A stretch of DNA of 7,096 nucleotides from Hyphomicrobiaceae bacterium (GTDB lineage Bacteria > Pseudomonadota > Alphaproteobacteria > Rhizobiales > Hyphomicrobiaceae): contig JAGRKR010000052.1 of the NCBI GenBank assembly GCA_020442225.1, positions 1 through 7,096 of the forward strand, in the 5' to 3' direction. The notes beneath the pieces are model-generated. The model saw nothing but the letters and a program-made list of their open reading frames with translations. It was not told where the DNA came from and did no database searches. Made by a program: the position numbers and the translations under genes. Within the stretch, counting starts at the first letter, position 1, and every line of letters begins with the position of its first letter. This document shows, piece after piece, positions 1 through 7,096 of the stretch.

Positions 1-2117
1 GACAGGCTCGGATTGGTCATGAAATACTCGTGCGCGTTGAACGGCGCCTCGCCCGCCGCGGGAGCCATGCGCTCCGACGAGCCGTCGGCGAGAATGCGCC
101 AGCTCTGCTGGTTGTCCTTGAAATTTGCCACCATGATCTGATCGAGGATCTGCTCGTGTACGGTGGGGTTGAGGATTGGCACCATAGCCTCCACACGCCG
201 TTCGAGATTGCGCGGCATCATGTCCGCCGAGCTGATATACACAACTGCCTGCTCAGACGGCAGCCCGTGGCCGTTGCCGAAACAATAAATGCGGGCATGC
301 TCGAGAAACCGGCCGATGATGCTCTTCACCCGGATGTTCTCCGAAAGGCCGGGCACGCCGGGCCGCAGGCAACAGATGCCGCGCACGACCAGGTCGATCT
401 CGACGCCGGCGCGGCTCGCCGCATAAAGGGCGTCGATGATGCCGCGGTCGACGAGCGAGTTCATCTTCATCCAGATCGCCGCCGGCCGGCCGGCCTTGGC
501 ATGCTCGATCTCCCCCTCGATATGCGCGACGATGGCCTGGCGGATGCCGTGGGGCGAGGCGGCCATCAGCTCGAGCTCGGCCGGCTCCGCGTAGCCCGTG
601 ACAAAGTTGAACAGGCGTTGCACGTCCCGCCCGATGGCCGGGTCGGCCGTGAAGAACGACAGATCAGTGTAAACCCGCGCGGTCACCGGATGATAGTTGC
701 CGGTGCCGAGGTGACAGTAGGTGACGAGACCGTTGCCCTCGCGGCGCACGACCAGGGCCAGCTTGGCATGCGTCTTCAGCTCGATGAAGCCGTACACCAC
801 ATGCACGCCGGCGCTCTCGAGATCACGCGCCCACTTGATGTTGGCCGCCTCGTCGAAGCGCGCCTTGAGTTCGACCACCGCCGTCACCGACTTGCCCGCC
901 TCCGCCGCCTCTTTGAGCGCCCTGATGACGGGGCTGTCCTTCGACGTCCGGTAGAGCGTCCACTTGATCGCCATGACGTCCGGATCGGCGGCCGCCTGAC
1001 GCACGAATTGCAGCACCACGTCGAAGGACTCGTAGGGGTGATGAACGACGATGTCCTTCGTGCGAATGGCCGCGAAGCAGTCGCCGTTGAACTCGCGGAT
1101 GCGCTCGGGAAAGCGGATGTCGTGCGGGCGGAATTGCAGATCCACCCGCTCCGGCACGATGAGCTGCGAGGTATCGGCCAGACCGAGCAGCCCCTGCTGC
1201 ACGAAGACGTGGTCGCCGCCGACCTCCAGCTCCTCGATGACGAAGCGCTGCAGAGATTCGGGCATGGACGCGTCGATCTCGAGCCGGATGACGGAACCGC
1301 GGCGCCGTCGCTTCAGCGCCGTCTCGAACAGTCGCACGAGATCCTCGGCTTCCTCCTGCACCTCGATGTCGCTGTCGCGCAGCACGCGGAAGGCGCCGAG
1401 ACCGCTGGCCTTGTAGCCGGGAAAGAGACGCGAGACGAACATCGAGATGATGCGCTCGACGCGCATGAAGCGGATTTCCGGGCGCGCTCCAGAGCCCGCA
1501 TCCTCGACGAGGTCCGGAAGGCGGACGAAGCGCTGAAGCTGGCTCGGGATCGGCATCAGCGCGTGCATCGCACGCCCCGCCTTCTCGAGTTCGAGCCCGA
1601 TCGTGAGGCCGAGGTTCGGAATGAAGGGAAAGGGATGGGCCGGGTCGACGGCGATGGGGGTCAGAACCGGGAAGATGCGGGCCATGAACTCCTGCTCGAG
1701 CCACGCCCGTTCGTCCTCGCGCAGGTGCTGAGGATCGACGAGGCGGATGCCGGCGGCGGGGAGCGACTGGGTCAGCGTGGACCAGCAGGACTGCTGCTGC
1801 TCGGACAGCCGCGCCACGAAACGATTGATCGCCACGAGCTGCATGGCAGGCGTCAGCCCGTCCTGGCTCGGCGCCGTCACTCCGGCCACGACCTGCCCGT
1901 GCAGGCCAGCCACGCGGACCATGTAGAATTCGTCGAGGTTCGAGGCGGAGATCGACAGGAACCGCAGCCGCTCCAGCAGGGGATGGCGGAGGTTCTGCGC
2001 CTCTTTCAGCACACGCTCGTTGAACTGCAGCCAGGACAGCTCGCGGTTGTAATAGCGCTCGGGACCGGCCAGCGCCGGGTAGCGCACTTTCGCCCCTTCC
2101 TTGTGCTTTCCGCTCAT
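1..2117 (-). CDS. ppk: Polyphosphate kinase 1 (3' end cut by window edge)
   Basis: Reversibly polymerises the gamma-phosphate of ATP into inorganic polyphosphate through a phosphohistidine intermediate. The frame is open from ATG 2117 to the window edge (705 codons plus 2 bases), so only a short C-terminal piece is missing; E. coli Ppk is 688 residues. The N-terminal domain has the family signature [11 protein letters not shown] (from residue 26) and SNLDEFY with the ATP-contact Asn60. Catalytic His450 lies in KTHAKLALV, His469 in CHLGTGNYH and His607 in FLEHARIY. Arg390 and Arg420 match the metal/phosphate-binding arginines. All sit 15 residues later than E. coli N45, R375, R405, H435, H454 and H592, so every key residue is present. 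Predicted domain order is N (about 17-120), head (122-336), C1 (337-517), C2 (518-end). GGAAG lies 3 bases before the ATG. It is the last visible gene of the minus-strand operon, 65 bases after hdaA. Its downstream neighbour, often ppx in related genomes, is outside the window. Confidence 0.97.
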   Translation of the reverse strand, partial: MSGKHKEGAKVRYPALAGPERYYNRELSWLQFNERVLKEAQNLRHPLLERLRFLSISASNLDEFYMVRVAGLHGQVVAGVTAPSQDGLTPAMQLVAINRFVARLSEQQQSCWSTLTQSLPAAGIRLVDPQHLREDERAWLEQEFMARIFPVLTPIAVDPAHPFPFIPNLGLTIGLELEKAGRAMHALMPIPSQLQRFVRLPDLVEDAGSGARPEIRFMRVERIISMFVSRLFPGYKASGLGAFRVLRDSDIEVQEEAEDLVRLFETALKRRRRGSVIRLEIDASMPESLQRFVIEELEVGGDHVFVQQGLLGLADTSQLIVPERVDLQFRPHDIRFPERIREFNGDCFAAIRTKDIVVHHPYESFDVVLQFVRQAAADPDVMAIKWTLYRTSKDSPVIRALKEAAEAGKSVTAVVELKARFDEAANIKWARDLESAGVHVVYGFIELKTHAKLALVVRREGNGLVTYCHLGTGNYHPVTARVYTDLSFFTADPAIGRDVQRLFNFVTGYAEPAELELMAASPHGIRQAIVAHIEGEIEHAKAGRPAAIWMKMNSLVDRGIIDALYAASRAGVEIDLVVRGICCLRPGVPGLSENIRVKSIIGRFLEHARIYCFGNGHGLPSEQAVVYISSADMMPRNLERRVEAMVPILNPTVHEQILDQIMVANFKDNQQSWRILADGSSERMAPAAGEAPFNAHEYFMTNPSL

Positions 2118-2182
2118 GGACTTCCGTGCTCTGCGTGCGTGAGACTTTCGCCATCCGAAACGCGCGACCGACCATCCGGCCC

Positions 2183-2875
2183 CTACGCGTCGCCCGCCTC
2201 GGACGTCATACCGCTCAGAACCTCGCTCGCCAGGGTCTGCGTGACGCGGCGGCGCGAGGCCAAGGCGACCTGATCGATCTCCGCCACGGTGCGGACGGCC
2301 GCCTCCATCGAGCGGCCGGCGGCGGCGGCGACATAGGCGACCACGGACGGCTCCACCGCGAGCTGTCGGTCGGCGAACAGCTTCACGACGACAGCCTGCA
2401 TCAAGGCCTCGTCCGGAGCCTCGATCTCCACGACCGGCATGGCTCTGAGGCGCGACCTGAGGTCCGCGAGCGCGATCTCCATGATACCGGGGTTGGCCCG
2501 CGAGGTCAGCAGCAGCGAAAGTCGCTGCTCGCGGCCCAGATTGAGCAGGTGAAAGAGTGCACGCTCCTCGCCGAGGCCGCGGTCGACATCCTCGACGATC
2601 ACCGCGGACGCGGTCAGCACGTGCCTGAGGCTCTGGTCCGTCAGGGCGGCGGCGGAGATAAGCACCGCGCCGCTGCGCCGACGCCAGACATTGGCGAGAT
2701 GGCTCTTGCCCACCCCGGCCGGCCCCACGAGCATCAGCCCACCCGCCGACCAGTCCGGCCAGCGATCGATGACGGCCACGGCCGCGGCATTGCTGTCGCT
2801 GACGAGGAAGTCCTCTGCATCGAGGGCGGCGCGATGCGGCAGATCCAGCGTCAATTGCCGGCCCGGCTTGCTCAT
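2183..2875 (-). CDS. hdaA: HdaA: DnaA-related AAA+ regulator of replication initiation
   Basis: A 230-residue DnaA-like AAA+ protein without DnaA's DNA-binding domain, the usual architecture and size of Hda/HdaA. Family role: bound to the DNA polymerase sliding clamp, it stimulates ATP hydrolysis by DnaA and so blocks re-initiation. Visible features are an N-terminal clamp-binding-like QLTLDL (7-12), Walker A GPAGVGKS (51-58), Walker B VIVEDVD (92-98), sensor 1 LLLTSR (121-126), a box VII-like segment DLRSRL with candidate arginine finger Arg142, and a sensor 2-like Arg188. ATG 2875 overlaps the permease stop as ATGA, and AGGAG lies 11 bases upstream. The same frame stays open upstream to 3976, but that part is out of frame with the permease gene and reads as arginine/alanine-rich shadow, so the internal ATG is chosen. 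The main alternative name is a generic DnaA/Hda homologue; the genomic position beside a PerM-like gene and ppk favours HdaA. Confidence 0.9.
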   Translation of the reverse strand: MSKPGRQLTLDLPHRAALDAEDFLVSDSNAAAVAVIDRWPDWSAGGLMLVGPAGVGKSHLANVWRRRSGAVLISAAALTDQSLRHVLTASAVIVEDVDRGLGEERALFHLLNLGREQRLSLLLTSRANPGIMEIALADLRSRLRAMPVVEIEAPDEALMQAVVVKLFADRQLAVEPSVVAYVAAAAGRSMEAAVRTVAEIDQVALASRRRVTQTLASEVLSGMTSEAGDA

Positions 2876-3969
2876 TCCCTGGCGGGCTCCTGCCCCTGCG
2901 TCTCGACGGGCGCGCAGCCCCGATAGATGGGGCTCGCTAGGTAGACCTCGAGCGCGAAACGGACGAGCACCGCGATGGCGGCGCCGAGCGGCACCGCCAG
3001 CAGCACGCCGACGAAGCCGAACAGATAGCTGAAGACGAACAGCGCGAACATCAGCCACACCGGATGCAGGCCGACGCTCTTGCCGACGATCCGCGGCGAC
3101 AGGAAACCGGTATCGAGCACCTGACCGGCCAGGAACACGCCCGCGACCTTCGCCAGCGGCGCCCAGCTCAGACCGAACTCCGCCACTGCCAGCCCCAAGG
3201 CCGTGACGAAGCCGACGCTCCAGCCGACGATCGGCACGAAGCTCAGCAGGCCCGTGGCGACGCCGATGAGCGCACCATAGCGCAGGCCCGCGAAGGTCAA
3301 GCCGAAGGCATAAAGGCAGCCGAGAATGAGGCAGATGGTGCCCTGCCCGCGGATGAAGGCCGAGACGGCCAGATTCATCTCGCCGGCGAGGCGGCGGATG
3401 GTCGGCGCCTGATCGCGCGGCAGCCAGCCGTCCATGCGGGTGATCATGCGCGGCCAATCGGCCAGCAGGTAGAAGACGACCACAGGCGTGATGAGCAGCA
3501 GCGATACCAGGTTGACGAGTGCCAGACCGCGGCTCCAGACGGACGAGAAAACCAGGCTCGCCGCCCAGGCCCAGTTGTCGACGATGGCCTTCTGCACCTG
3601 CTCGAGCCCGGAGTGGATGGCGGGAGAGGCCGCGCCGAAGCGCGCCGTCGCCCACGCCTCGACGAGACGGCGCAACTGGTCGAGATAGCTGGGCAGCCCC
3701 GTCGCCAGCCGCTGGACCTGATCGACGAGGAGCGGCAACAGAAAGACCAGCGCGGCCACGAACGCCAGTCCAGCGAGACCGACGATGAGCAACGTCCCGA
3801 GGCCCCGCGGAACGCCCCACCGTTGCAGTGCATCGACGACAGGATTGAGGAAATAGGCGATCACGAGGCCAGCGACGAACGGCAGCAGGATTTCGCGCAG
3901 CAGCAGCAGCATCAGGGCCGCGAGCAAAGCTGCTGCCAGCCAGAATACGACGTGTCGCTCCTTGAGCAT
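2872..3969 (-). CDS. AI-2E transporter/PerM family membrane protein
   Basis: A 365-residue polytopic inner-membrane protein of the family once called UPF0118 (AI-2E transporter, PerM, TqsA; Pfam PF01594). Hydrophobic segments are seen at about residues 7-24, 27-45, 57-82, 149-171, 207-229, 232-262, 272-290 and 302-340. A long soluble stretch (about 83-148) follows the third, as in the family. Family-like motifs are the FVPIVGW segment (244-250) and [14 protein letters not shown] (290-303). Members have been linked to autoinducer-2 export or ion/proton exchange, but substrate cannot be read from sequence, so no specific function is claimed. ATG 3969 is preceded at 9 bases by AGGAGG. The nearby ATG at 3976 is out of frame. 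The gene lies 51 bases after the phosphatidyltransferase, and its TGA stop overlaps the hdaA ATG by 4 bases, which suggests translational coupling. Confidence 0.92.
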   Translation of the reverse strand: MLKERHVVFWLAAALLAALMLLLLREILLPFVAGLVIAYFLNPVVDALQRWGVPRGLGTLLIVGLAGLAFVAALVFLLPLLVDQVQRLATGLPSYLDQLRRLVEAWATARFGAASPAIHSGLEQVQKAIVDNWAWAASLVFSSVWSRGLALVNLVSLLLITPVVVFYLLADWPRMITRMDGWLPRDQAPTIRRLAGEMNLAVSAFIRGQGTICLILGCLYAFGLTFAGLRYGALIGVATGLLSFVPIVGWSVGFVTALGLAVAEFGLSWAPLAKVAGVFLAGQVLDTGFLSPRIVGKSVGLHPVWLMFALFVFSYLFGFVGVLLAVPLGAAIAVLVRFALEVYLASPIYRGCAPVETQGQEPARE

Positions 3970-3978
3970 CCCTCATCC

Positions 3979-3984
3979 CCTCCT
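3979..3984 (-). promoter_or_regulatory. Shine-Dalgarno AGGAGG of the permease gene
   Basis: A perfect AGGAGG read on the minus strand, 9 bases before ATG 3969. It is only 2 bases from the competing ATG at 3976, too close for initiation there. It therefore supports the permease start and argues against a long protein starting at 3976. Confidence 0.7.
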
Positions 3985-4020
3985 CAGTTCAGCGGGAGGG
4001 CCGCGTCCCATGACGAATCT

Positions 4021-4572
4021 TTATCCGGCCTCACCCGATTCATAGCCGGACATGTGCATAAGCCAAGTCCTCAAGTAGGCCGCGAGCGACATCAGGGTCA
4101 GTGCTGCGGTCAGCCAGATCAGCACCTGCAGCGCCGTCGTCAGCCCCAGCATGAACGCCCCGTTTGCCATCACGACGGCCGCGAGAACGATCTGGCTGAC
4201 CGTATTGGCCTTGCTGACCAGGATAGGCCGCACGCGCATCGGCCGCCCGAGCAGGAGCGCCATCATGACCGCGGCGACGATCAGAAAATCGCGCGCCACC
4301 ACGGCGACGACGATCCAGGACGGGAGCTGCGCCGAAACGCCGAGCGCGAGGAAGATGCTGACGATCAGCAGCTTGTCCGCGAGCGGGTCCAGGTAGGCGC
4401 CGAGATCGGTCTGCCAGTCGAAGTTCTTGGCGAGATAGCCGTCGACGGCGTCGCTGACGCCAGCCAGCATGAACAGGAAGAACGCCCCCTTGAGATGGCC
4501 GGAGACGAGCAGCCAGAACACGACCGGCACCAGGATGACGCGGCCGAGCGTGATCAGGTTCGCCGGGTTCAA
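4021..4572 (-). CDS. CDP-alcohol phosphatidyltransferase family protein (PgsA-like)
   Basis: A 183-residue integral-membrane enzyme of the class that replaces the CMP of a CDP-alcohol, usually CDP-diacylglycerol, with a second alcohol in phospholipid synthesis. The metal-binding signature D-G-x2-A-R-x8-G-x3-D-x3-D is present as D44 G45 A48 K49 G58 D62 D66, with an extra Asp41; Lys replaces the usual Arg at residue 49. Length and the N-terminal NPANLITLGRV resemble phosphatidylglycerophosphate synthase (PgsA), but the acceptor alcohol cannot be fixed. It may be a paralogue, with the main pgsA elsewhere. Several hydrophobic helices cover most of the chain. The start is TTG at 4572: no ATG or GTG occurs in frame between it and the upstream stop at 4645-4647, and the family N-terminus begins right there. 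A weak GAAGG lies 11 bases upstream. It appears to be the first gene of the operon continuing into the permease, hdaA and ppk. Confidence 0.9.
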   Translation of the reverse strand: MNPANLITLGRVILVPVVFWLLVSGHLKGAFFLFMLAGVSDAVDGYLAKNFDWQTDLGAYLDPLADKLLIVSIFLALGVSAQLPSWIVVAVVARDFLIVAAVMMALLLGRPMRVRPILVSKANTVSQIVLAAVVMANGAFMLGLTTALQVLIWLTAALTLMSLAAYLRTWLMHMSGYESGEAG

Positions 4573-4725
4573 GACGGAATTCGCCTTCGGCAGCGATGGG
4601 GCCGGCCGGTTTATCTCTGTGCCCTCAACCAGGACGAGTCTCCTTCAGCCGTTCGCACGCAGGATTGCGCGCCTGCCCGCAGACGGCGGCGTCGCGTTCA
4701 GGGCCGAACGAACCCCAACTGTCTA

Positions 4726-4763
4726 CGATTGATTGAGATTACCAGAAAGGCAATCGTCAATCG
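4726..4763. repeat. Inverted/direct repeats of CAATCG
   Basis: CGATTGA at 4726-4732 is an exact 7-base inverted repeat of TCAATCG at 4757-4763, separated by 24 bases. A further direct copy of CAATCG is at 4751-4756, one base before the last copy. The three copies lie in the A/T-richer part of the gap before the phosphatidyltransferase operon. They could be a protein-binding site or chance; no known operator was recognised. Confidence 0.45.
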
Positions 4764-4778
4764 CCAGGAAGATCAACG

Positions 4779-4808
4779 GGGCCTGGACGCAAGACCGCCG
4801 GTCGGCCC
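4779..4808 (-). terminator. GC-rich hairpin just after the DUF2066 gene (possible terminator)
   Basis: GGGCC (4779-4783) pairs with GGCCC (4804-4808), and a smaller GACC/GGTC hairpin (4793-4803) nests inside. It starts 6 bases past the DUF2066 stop on the transcribed strand. No run of T follows, so it is not a standard intrinsic terminator. It may only slow RNA polymerase or protect the RNA end. Confidence 0.25.
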
Positions 4809-4814
4809 GGCCCG

Positions 4815-5936
4815 TCACTGTGCCCTCAGAATCCACTGCCCACCGACGTTCCTCAGATAGATCCCCTGCTGGGCGAGCGTGAGCGCGAGCGGACCCGCGC
4901 CGCCCGGAAAGCTCAATCTCACGCTGGCGCCGCGCGCCGACAGGGCGTCGATCTCGAGGTCGGCGACCCCCGGCGTCTGCAGCAGCATGTCCTGCATGCG
5001 CTGCCAATCGGCCCGGCTGCGGAACTCGACGCTGATCTGGACCGGCGCCGACGGCCCGGCATCCGGCCTCGCCGCGACCGTCTGCGGCGCGTTCGTGACC
5101 TTCCAGCGCCCCTCGATGATGCCGAGCCCGACGACGGCCGCGAGCTCGGCGGCGTAGCCGAGATCGCCGCCCTCGACGCGGTAGCTGCGCTTGAGATGAA
5201 AGAAGCCGATGGCGTCCCGGCCGGCCAGCGTCACATGCAGCCTTCGGCGCGCGGGGTCAGGCTCTGCCGCGGCGACGACAACGCGGTCGGTTCCGTACTC
5301 CCCGGCCAGAATGCGCATCTGCTCGAAATCGCCCTTGAGCAGCGCCGTGATGACGTCGACGTGAACCTCCTTGCGCAGCGGCTTCAAGGTGATCGGCGTC
5401 AAGGTGTTGGCGAGGTCGAGCCCCCGCCAGGCGCTTGTCCAAGTGCCCAGGCCCTTGCCCACGTGCTTGCCCGGCGCGGGAGCGCCGTCGCCGGCGACCG
5501 GTACCTGGGCGAGGAAGACCGGCACCAGGGTGACCGAGGCGGCCTGGGTCTCGATGAAGGGGAGGCCGTGCCGGCGCAGCAATTCGCGCACGCCCTTGGC
5601 CTGGAAGGTGAAATCGAACGAGGCGATGTACTGCGTGTCCGAGTTCGTCTCGGAGCGCACCTGAAAGCCCTCGATCAGTTCCGACGCCTTGGTGGAGATG
5701 CGGGCTGCCGACAGGCGCCGGTACGCGGATACCGGAACCAGCCGTTTCAGGAGCGCACGGAAGGCGGCCTGCTGGCCGTCGAGGATGGCCCGTTCCTTCG
5801 CCTTGACCGCGTCGCTGTCCGTCGCGTCGACGGGATATTTGGCGATGGTGAAGACGTCGGCAGCCTCGGCCGTCCCGCCGCCGAGGGCCAGCGCCAGCGC
5901 CACCACGGCAGCCCTGCCGCTGGCGCGCAAACTCAT
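4815..5936 (-). CDS. DUF2066 domain protein, predicted exported
   Basis: A 373-residue protein of unknown function resembling the DUF2066 family. Residues 1-25 look like a signal peptide: basic start (R4, R8), a hydrophobic core of V/A/L, and an AEA-AD cleavage site near 25/26, so the mature protein is probably periplasmic. The family-like segment begins at [12 protein letters not shown] (28-39) and continues through [20 protein letters not shown] (45-64) and IEGFQVRSE (88-96). A loop rich in Gly, Ala and Pro (about 147-165) and a second one (about 283-298) separate three regions. The last (299-373) could be a small alpha/beta domain. Start: ATG 5936 gives a normal-length signal peptide. ATG 5972 is in frame, adds 12 residues and has GGGGAG 11 bases upstream, but those extra codons (ACA, CGT, AAA, GCA) are unlike the GC-ending codons of the gene. 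It is divergent from purM and 242 bases before the next minus-strand gene. No catalytic residues can be named. Confidence 0.85.
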   Translation of the reverse strand: MSLRASGRAAVVALALALGGGTAEAADVFTIAKYPVDATDSDAVKAKERAILDGQQAAFRALLKRLVPVSAYRRLSAARISTKASELIEGFQVRSETNSDTQYIASFDFTFQAKGVRELLRRHGLPFIETQAASVTLVPVFLAQVPVAGDGAPAPGKHVGKGLGTWTSAWRGLDLANTLTPITLKPLRKEVHVDVITALLKGDFEQMRILAGEYGTDRVVVAAAEPDPARRRLHVTLAGRDAIGFFHLKRSYRVEGGDLGYAAELAAVVGLGIIEGRWKVTNAPQTVAARPDAGPSAPVQISVEFRSRADWQRMQDMLLQTPGVADLEIDALSARGASVRLSFPGGAGPLALTLAQQGIYLRNVGGQWILRAQ

Positions 5937-6009
5937 TGCGTACCGTGCTTTACGCGCTGTCCAGTGCACCATGTCGTGCCGCTCTCCCCAGGCTCCAGCG
6001 CCGCCCGTG

Positions 6010-6039
6010 TTGCAGATTCGCCGGCAAGTCTGCTATGCC
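6010..6039 (+). promoter_or_regulatory. Weak candidate purM promoter
   Basis: TTGCAG (6010-6015) and TATGCC (6034-6039) are 18 bases apart. Each matches only three of six positions of the sigma-70 consensus, in the place where a purM promoter is expected. It is listed as the best candidate seen, not a firm call. Confidence 0.22.
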
Positions 6040-6131
6040 GCCGCATCTCCGGCAAGCTTTGGGGCGAAAGTTGGGAGCGCCCATGCACCGGCCGCAGCCG
6101 GACCGCTTCTCGGCCCGCGCACAAGACCTCT

Positions 6132-6136
6132 GGAGG
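6132..6136 (+). promoter_or_regulatory. Shine-Dalgarno GGAGG before purM ATG 6140
   Basis: GGAGG lies 3 bases before ATG 6140, closer than ideal. A rival GGGAG (6073-6077) lies 5 bases before the in-frame ATG 6083. These two sites decide the purM start; family length favours 6140. Confidence 0.45.
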
Positions 6137-6139
6137 ACC

Positions 6140-7096
6140 ATGCCGGACGAATCGCCAACCGCAAGCGGCAGCCTGTCGTATCGCGAGGCCGGTGTCGATA
6201 TCGACGCCGGCAATGCCCTGGTCAAGGCCATCAAGCCGCTCGCCGCTGCGACCCGGCGTCCCGGCGCCGATGCGGCGCTCGGGGGCTTCGGCGGCCTGTT
6301 CGATCTCAAGGCGGCCGGCTATCGCGATCCGATCCTGGTCGCCGCCAACGACGGCGTCGGCACGAAGCTGAAGCTCGCGATCGAGACGGGCCGGCACGGC
6401 ACCATCGGCGTCGATCTCGTCGCCATGAGCGTCAACGATCTCGTCGTCCAGGGCGCAGAGCCATTGTTTTTCTTGGATTATCTCGCTTGCGGTCGGCTCG
6501 ACGTGGCCTCCGCGCAAACGATCGTCGCGGGCATTGCGGAGGCTTGCCGGGAGTCCGGCTGCGCCCTCATCGGCGGCGAGACGGCCGAGATGCCCGGCAT
6601 GTACCAGGGCGACGATTACGATCTCGCGGGTTTCGCCGTCGGAGCCGTCGAGCGTGGCGAGTTGCTGCCGCGGGCCGACATCGCCGCCGGCGACGTGCTG
6701 ATCGGGCTCCCGTCGTCGGGTCCGCACTCGAACGGCTACTCGCTCATCCGCAAGATCGTCGCGCGCACGGGCCTGGCCTGGTCGGCGCCGGCGCCTTTCG
6801 CCGCGGAGAACTCGCTCGGTGACGCCCTGCTGACGCCGACGCGGCTCTACGTGCGTCCCTTGCTCGCGGCGATCCGGGCAACAGGCGGAAGCGGCCCAGG
6901 TGGCGCCGTCAAGGCGCTGTCGCACATCACCGGGGGCGGGCTCAGCGAGAACCTGCCTCGCGTGCTCCCCGATGGCCTCGCCGCCCACGTCGATCTGGCC
7001 GCCTTCGCCATGCCCCCCGTATTCGACTGGCTCAAGCGCGAAGGGCGCATCGCGGAGGCCGAGCTGCTGCGCACCTTCAACTGCGGCATCGGCATG
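6140..7096 (+). CDS. purM: Phosphoribosylformylglycinamidine cyclo-ligase (AIR synthetase), 3' end cut
   Basis: Catalyses the ATP-dependent ring closure of FGAM to aminoimidazole ribotide, the fifth step of de novo purine synthesis, in the cytosol. The 319 visible codons cover most of the protein (E. coli PurM is 345 residues). Signature segments in order are [15 protein letters not shown] (14-28), the nucleotide-binding NDGVGTKLK (70-78), [16 protein letters not shown] (99-114), [12 protein letters not shown] (144-155), [17 protein letters not shown] (189-205), [16 protein letters not shown] (262-277) and FNCGIGM at the edge (313-319). ATG 6140 leaves 13 residues before the first conserved Tyr, normal for the family. 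ATG 6083 is in frame without a stop and would add 19 residues ([14 protein letters not shown]...), with GGGAG 5 bases upstream, so it cannot be excluded. It is transcribed divergently from the DUF2066 gene; purN commonly follows in relatives but is outside the window. Confidence 0.97.
   Translation, partial: MPDESPTASGSLSYREAGVDIDAGNALVKAIKPLAAATRRPGADAALGGFGGLFDLKAAGYRDPILVAANDGVGTKLKLAIETGRHGTIGVDLVAMSVNDLVVQGAEPLFFLDYLACGRLDVASAQTIVAGIAEACRESGCALIGGETAEMPGMYQGDDYDLAGFAVGAVERGELLPRADIAAGDVLIGLPSSGPHSNGYSLIRKIVARTGLAWSAPAPFAAENSLGDALLTPTRLYVRPLLAAIRATGGSGPGGAVKALSHITGGGLSENLPRVLPDGLAAHVDLAAFAMPPVFDWLKREGRIAEAELLRTFNCGIGM

Larger units (their letters stand above)
4573..4814. other. 242-base intergenic region upstream of the phosphatidyltransferase operon
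   Basis: No credible gene is seen here. The segment 4720-4765 is visibly richer in A and T than its surroundings, as expected of a promoter or regulatory site. On the minus strand TTGACG (4760-4755) and TAATCT (4741-4736) resemble -35 and -10 boxes but are only 13 bases apart, too short for a standard sigma-70 promoter, so no promoter is called. The gap probably carries the start signals of the downstream four-gene operon, since spacing inside that operon is much tighter. A GANTC site is at 4636-4640. Confidence 0.5.
5937..6139. other. Divergent intergenic region between the DUF2066 gene and purM
   Basis: These 203 bases must hold the promoters of both divergent genes. The purM start is ambiguous: if ATG 6083 is used, the gap shrinks to 146 bases. 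A GANTC site (GATTC, 6015-6019) and two CCGGCAAG copies (6021-6028 and 6049-6056, 28 bases apart start to start) lie in it. No PurR-type operator or purine riboswitch was recognised. Confidence 0.5.

Noticed and set aside
823..2175. 450-codon minus-strand open frame in another frame of ppk
   Set aside because: Arg/Ala/Gly-rich low-complexity translation, out of frame with the clear Ppk reading; a GC shadow.
30..2273. 747-codon plus-strand open frame antisense to ppk, with a shorter one at 1051-1416
   Set aside because: It runs opposite a gene with all Ppk catalytic residues. Its product is His/Arg/Asp-rich with no recognisable domain, as expected of the complement of high-GC codons.
2183..3976. 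597-codon minus-strand frame that would fuse a long N-terminal part to HdaA
   Set aside because: Everything before ATG 2875 is out of frame with the permease gene and lacks any domain. The AGGAGG at 3979-3984 is spaced for ATG 3969, not 3976.
4736..4760. TTGACG and TAATCT on the minus strand as a promoter for the phosphatidyltransferase operon
   Set aside because: The boxes are only 13 bases apart, too close for a sigma-70 promoter, and no alternative sigma pattern was recognised.
3064..4860. 598-codon plus-strand frame across the permease, the phosphatidyltransferase and the gap
   Set aside because: Gln/Asp/Glu/Arg-rich without domains, antisense to two well-supported genes; it would also have to ignore the intergenic regions.
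4015..6153. GANTC (CcrM) sites near several gene ends and starts (for example 4015-4019, 4636-4640, 6149-6153)
   Set aside because: A site every few hundred bases is expected by chance at this base composition; I saw no clear enrichment, so only the one in the purM promoter region is kept as a weak note.
5196..6371. 391-codon plus-strand frame over the DUF2066 gene, the divergent gap and purM
   Set aside because: Antisense to DUF2066 and out of frame with purM, crossing both promoters; no domain seen.
5689..6822. 377-codon plus-strand frame overlapping purM in another frame
   Set aside because: Its second half is an Arg-rich shadow of the purM coding sequence; the true PurM frame has every family motif.
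5933..6988. 351-codon minus-strand frame antisense to purM
   Set aside because: No recognisable domain and complementary to a confident gene; a shadow.

Overview
The window is a high-GC chromosomal segment carrying six protein-coding genes and no mobile, phage, CRISPR or RNA-gene signal. Its proteins and gene order (ppk, a DnaA-like hdaA, a PerM/AI-2E-type permease, a CDP-alcohol phosphatidyltransferase, a DUF2066 protein, then divergent purM) point to an alphaproteobacterium, most likely Hyphomicrobiales (Rhizobiales) or a close relative. That placement is inference from gene order and base composition, not a database match.

Layout. Positions 1-5936 are all minus strand. In transcription order they hold the exported DUF2066 protein (5936-4815), a 242-base gap with an inverted repeat, the CDP-alcohol phosphatidyltransferase (4572-4021, TTG start), a multi-pass permease (3969-2872), hdaA (2875-2183, overlapping the permease by 4 bases as ATGA), and polyphosphate kinase ppk (2117 to beyond position 1, last residues missing). 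The last four genes are spaced 51, -4 and 65 bases apart and look like one operon. On the plus strand, purM starts at 6140 (possibly 6083) and runs off the right edge after 319 codons. The 203 bases between the DUF2066 gene and purM must hold both divergent promoters.

How the genes fit together. purM is purine biosynthesis. HdaA is predicted to turn off DnaA-ATP at the sliding clamp after replication starts. Ppk makes polyphosphate from ATP. The phosphatidyltransferase is a membrane phospholipid enzyme. The permease and DUF2066 protein have no firm role. The grouping mixes replication control, envelope and nucleotide metabolism. It looks like a conserved housekeeping neighbourhood, not a new dedicated system.

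Because GC is high, several very long open frames lie antisense to or out of frame with these genes, including 747-, 598-, 597- and 450-codon frames. They are judged to be shadows. I found no convincing undescribed system. The observations offered concern start sites, non-coding elements and residue-level oddities.
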